From NCBI GenBank assembly GCA_016185125.1, contig JACPOC010000021.1:179518-243517 (forward strand): DNA of 64,000 nt, in the 5' to 3' direction. Positions 62,644-64,000 of the stretch are shown in pieces. The stretch is from Bacteroidota bacterium. Lineage in GTDB: Bacteria > Bacteroidota > Bacteroidia > B-17B0 > Aurantibacillaceae. The notes below the pieces were generated by a model that saw only the letters and a program-made list of their open reading frames with translations, was not told the origin of the DNA and made no database searches. Positions within the stretch are counted from its first letter, which is position 1; every line of letters begins with the position of its first letter. The position numbers and the translations under genes are program-made.

Positions 62644-63564
62644 TTATCTTGTTAATTGTAAAAATCCTTTATACATAAATGGTGTGTTATCTTTTTTAGT
62701 AGCAGTAATAAGTACATAATAAGTTGATGAGGGTAAGCTTTGGTTTTTATAAGTGCCATTCCATTCAAAATTGGGTTGGGTTGATTGATAGACTTGATTT
62801 CCCCATCGGTTAAAAATTTGTACTAAAAAGTCTTTATCTTGAAATTCTAAATAATCAATTTTAAACCCATCGTTATAATTATCATTATTTGGTGTAAATA
62901 TTTCAGGTATTATAGTTGGTAAAATAATGTCATTATATTCTGTTAATGAAATGTCATCTACATAATAATATACCGTAACTGCAGAGTCGCTTGGATTATA
63001 TGAGTTGTACTTTATATCTTTATACTTTAAAAAATTTCCTATGGTTAAATATTGTTCGTTTCCTAAAGCTGTATAAATTCCATCAACTTTCTGCCAACTT
63101 TTATAATCGTTTAAATATATATTTGGCTTAGAATTAATTTGAGCATCAACAGGTATCTTAAAATAGTTATTTTGGTTTATACTATTTTTACTAAAGTAAG
63201 CTCCACTATGATTCACATATTGGAGTTGATAAGGTAGCCTAACTGTTGAATCTGCTAAACTTAAATAATAAGTTAATAAATACTTTTTGTCCTTGCTTAA
63301 TGGGGAAGTAAATTTAATTGAGATATATTCATAATAGCTAAAATTTGTATCTGGTTTTATTGCAAAATAATAACCTCCATAAGCATTACCTGTGCGAGCA
63401 TTTTGGTAGCCTATGTAATTTTGTGGCACACTAAACAACAATGTGTTTTGTGGTATATCAAAATCAGTACTGCAACTGTTAAAATAATCCGCAGTACCTG
63501 TTGTTGGATTGAACCAATATTTTGCCGCCTCAATACATACAGCTAATGTATAAAAATTAATGCT
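62644..63564 (-). pseudogene. CHU_C/T9SS type B protein lacking its N-terminus
   Basis: The frame is open from 63564 to 62644 (about 306 codons). The usual first candidate is TTG 63441 (265 aa), but homologous sequence begins earlier: AVCIEAAKYWFNPTTGTADY at the upstream edge is the second part of the family's usual start. The signal peptide and first conserved segment are missing, and no ATG, GTG or TTG precedes it in frame. A lectin-like domain (YYEYISIKFTSPLSKDKKYL) and the CHU_C domain (IPEIFTPNNDNYNDGFKIDY, QIFNRWGNQVYQS, YYVLITATKKD) are intact. It is probably a 5'-truncated remnant. Confidence 0.7.
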
Positions 63565-63582
63565 TTAAACAAAGTTATTTAA

Positions 63583-63600
63583 AATTACCGTTCGGTAATT
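63583..63600 (+). promoter_or_regulatory. Operator-like inverted repeat before the XRE gene
   Basis: AATTACCG-TT-CGGTAATT is a perfect 18-bp inverted repeat 32 nt before the GTG start of the XRE regulator, and 19 nt from the truncated CHU_C frame. An autoregulatory site controlling both directions is the natural guess. Confidence 0.55.
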
Positions 63601-63632
63601 AATAAACTTATTAACAAGGCGCAACTTTATCC

Positions 63633-63854
63633 GTGCCTTTGAATCCACATAATGTTTTCTTAAAAAAAATTGCGCTTCGCTTAAAAAAGCTGAGGGAAAA
63701 ACACAATTTAACCCAAGAAGATGTTTTAAACGATACGGGCATTCATATTGGGAGAATAGAGTCCGGTAAAAGAGATTTTTCAGTTTCCACCTTACAAAAA
63801 CTTGCAGAGTATTTCCAAATTTCGGCTTCAGAACTATTAAAAGGAATTAAATAA
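63633..63854 (+). CDS. Small XRE-family helix-turn-helix regulator
   Basis: The 73-aa protein starts at GTG 63633. The whole length is one HTH_3 domain: ALRLKKLREKHNLTQEDVLN, DTGIHIGRIESGKRDFSVST, LQKLAEYFQISASELL. Such stand-alone regulators often autoregulate and accompany mobile or phase-variable genes. It is opposite in strand to the surface-protein genes around it. Its stop overlaps the end of the truncated S74 copy by 8 nt. Confidence 0.87.
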   Translation: MPLNPHNVFLKKIALRLKKLREKHNLTQEDVLNDTGIHIGRIESGKRDFSVSTLQKLAEYFQISASELLKGIK

Positions 63855-64000
63855 TTTCTCCCTTGGCATTCATCATCATTTTAATAGTATTGGCATTTTG
63901 CCAGGTAAAAGCAACGCGGTTGTTAATCTCATTAAGATTAGAAACACCTGTTTGGTAATATTGCAAGCCCGTACCCACTATAAAGCGTTCCACAGGGTTG
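63847..64000 (-). pseudogene. Truncated second copy of the S74 surface-protein 5' region
   Basis: The minus strand from the window edge repeats the S74 frame exactly (…VERFIVGTGLQYYQTG… to MMMNAKG). It then leaves the homology at 63859 and stops after four new codons (GEII-stop at 63847-63849). The upstream part lies outside the window. It is a deletion or recombination remnant, or an alternative 5' cassette. Confidence 0.7.
63860..64000. repeat. 141-bp exact direct repeat, copy 2
   Basis: Identical to 62283-62423 base for base. The copies flank a 1436-bp segment carrying the S74 leader, the truncated CHU_C gene and the XRE gene. The right end is set by the window, not by loss of identity. 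Confidence 0.95.

Noticed and set aside
63860..64000. Insertion sequence ends
   Set aside because: The repeat is direct, internal to a surface-protein gene, and no transposase is present between the copies.

Overview
The window looks like chromosome from a low-G+C member of the Bacteroidota. The evidence is many secreted proteins with type IX secretion (T9SS) C-terminal sorting domains of both the type A ('PNP...G.Y') and the gliding-associated CHU_C/type B kinds, A-rich leaders instead of clear Shine-Dalgarno sites, promoter boxes of the Bacteroidota form TAnnTTTG, a LytTR regulator next to a beta-propeller/Y_Y_Y histidine kinase, and a tRNA gene without encoded CCA. Genus cannot be told from this sequence.

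Layout. 1-4.5 kb (+): an accessory cluster of small secreted or chimeric proteins, two paralogous SprB-like adhesin-type proteins and a small cytosolic protein of unknown function, closed by a terminator. 4.5-5.2 kb: a gene-poor island with a strict 21-bp tandem array and three long G tracts. 5.2-13 kb: thioesterase and gltX (-), then a helical protein, LytTR regulator, sensor kinase and CHU_C protein (+). 13-30.3 kb is mostly housekeeping: comB, an RlmL-like methyltransferase, a bestrophin, rocD, an M28 peptidase, DUF721, purE, lpdA, lnt, a DEAH helicase, hemF, a LysM/receptor lipoprotein-like protein, guaA, tRNA-Pro and hemD. 30.3-36 kb (-): a complete rod-shape operon mreB-mreC-mreD-mrdA-rodA. 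36-39.2 kb: arginine decarboxylase and an arginase-family gene, divergent. 40.9-46.8 kb: the phenylacetyl-CoA epoxidase genes, with paaE divergent from paaABC-(TPR/SpoIIE phosphatase)-paaD. 46.8-57.1 kb: ruvC, a flippase-like protein, a glycosyltransferase, an ABC permease, hemH, lspA, a Lys-rich DksA-like protein and ileS. 57.1-64 kb: a second accessory region with a T9SS protein, an 800-bp palindrome-rich gap, an FN3 protein, a large S74-chaperone surface protein with a probable frameshift, a 5'-truncated CHU_C gene, a small XRE regulator and a truncated second copy of the S74 gene's 5' end.

How it fits together. The core genes are ordinary: cell wall elongation, haem, purine, arginine/polyamine and aromatic degradation. 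The novelty is in the two accessory ends, which share families: S74-type N-termini, T9SS sorting domains and small cytosolic helical proteins of unknown function. Both ends show recombination: gene chimeras, an 87-bp conversion-like tract, a 141-bp exact repeat and truncated genes. The most unusual non-genic signals are the indel-free 21-bp/63-bp array followed by G9-G10 tracts at 4.78-5.14 kb, and a conserved 60-nt leader placed at identical spacing before two unrelated small genes. Inside the core, a TPR/SpoIIE-type phosphatase sits between paaC and paaD. A small gene interrupted by a single in-frame TGA lies at 15.9-16.2 kb.
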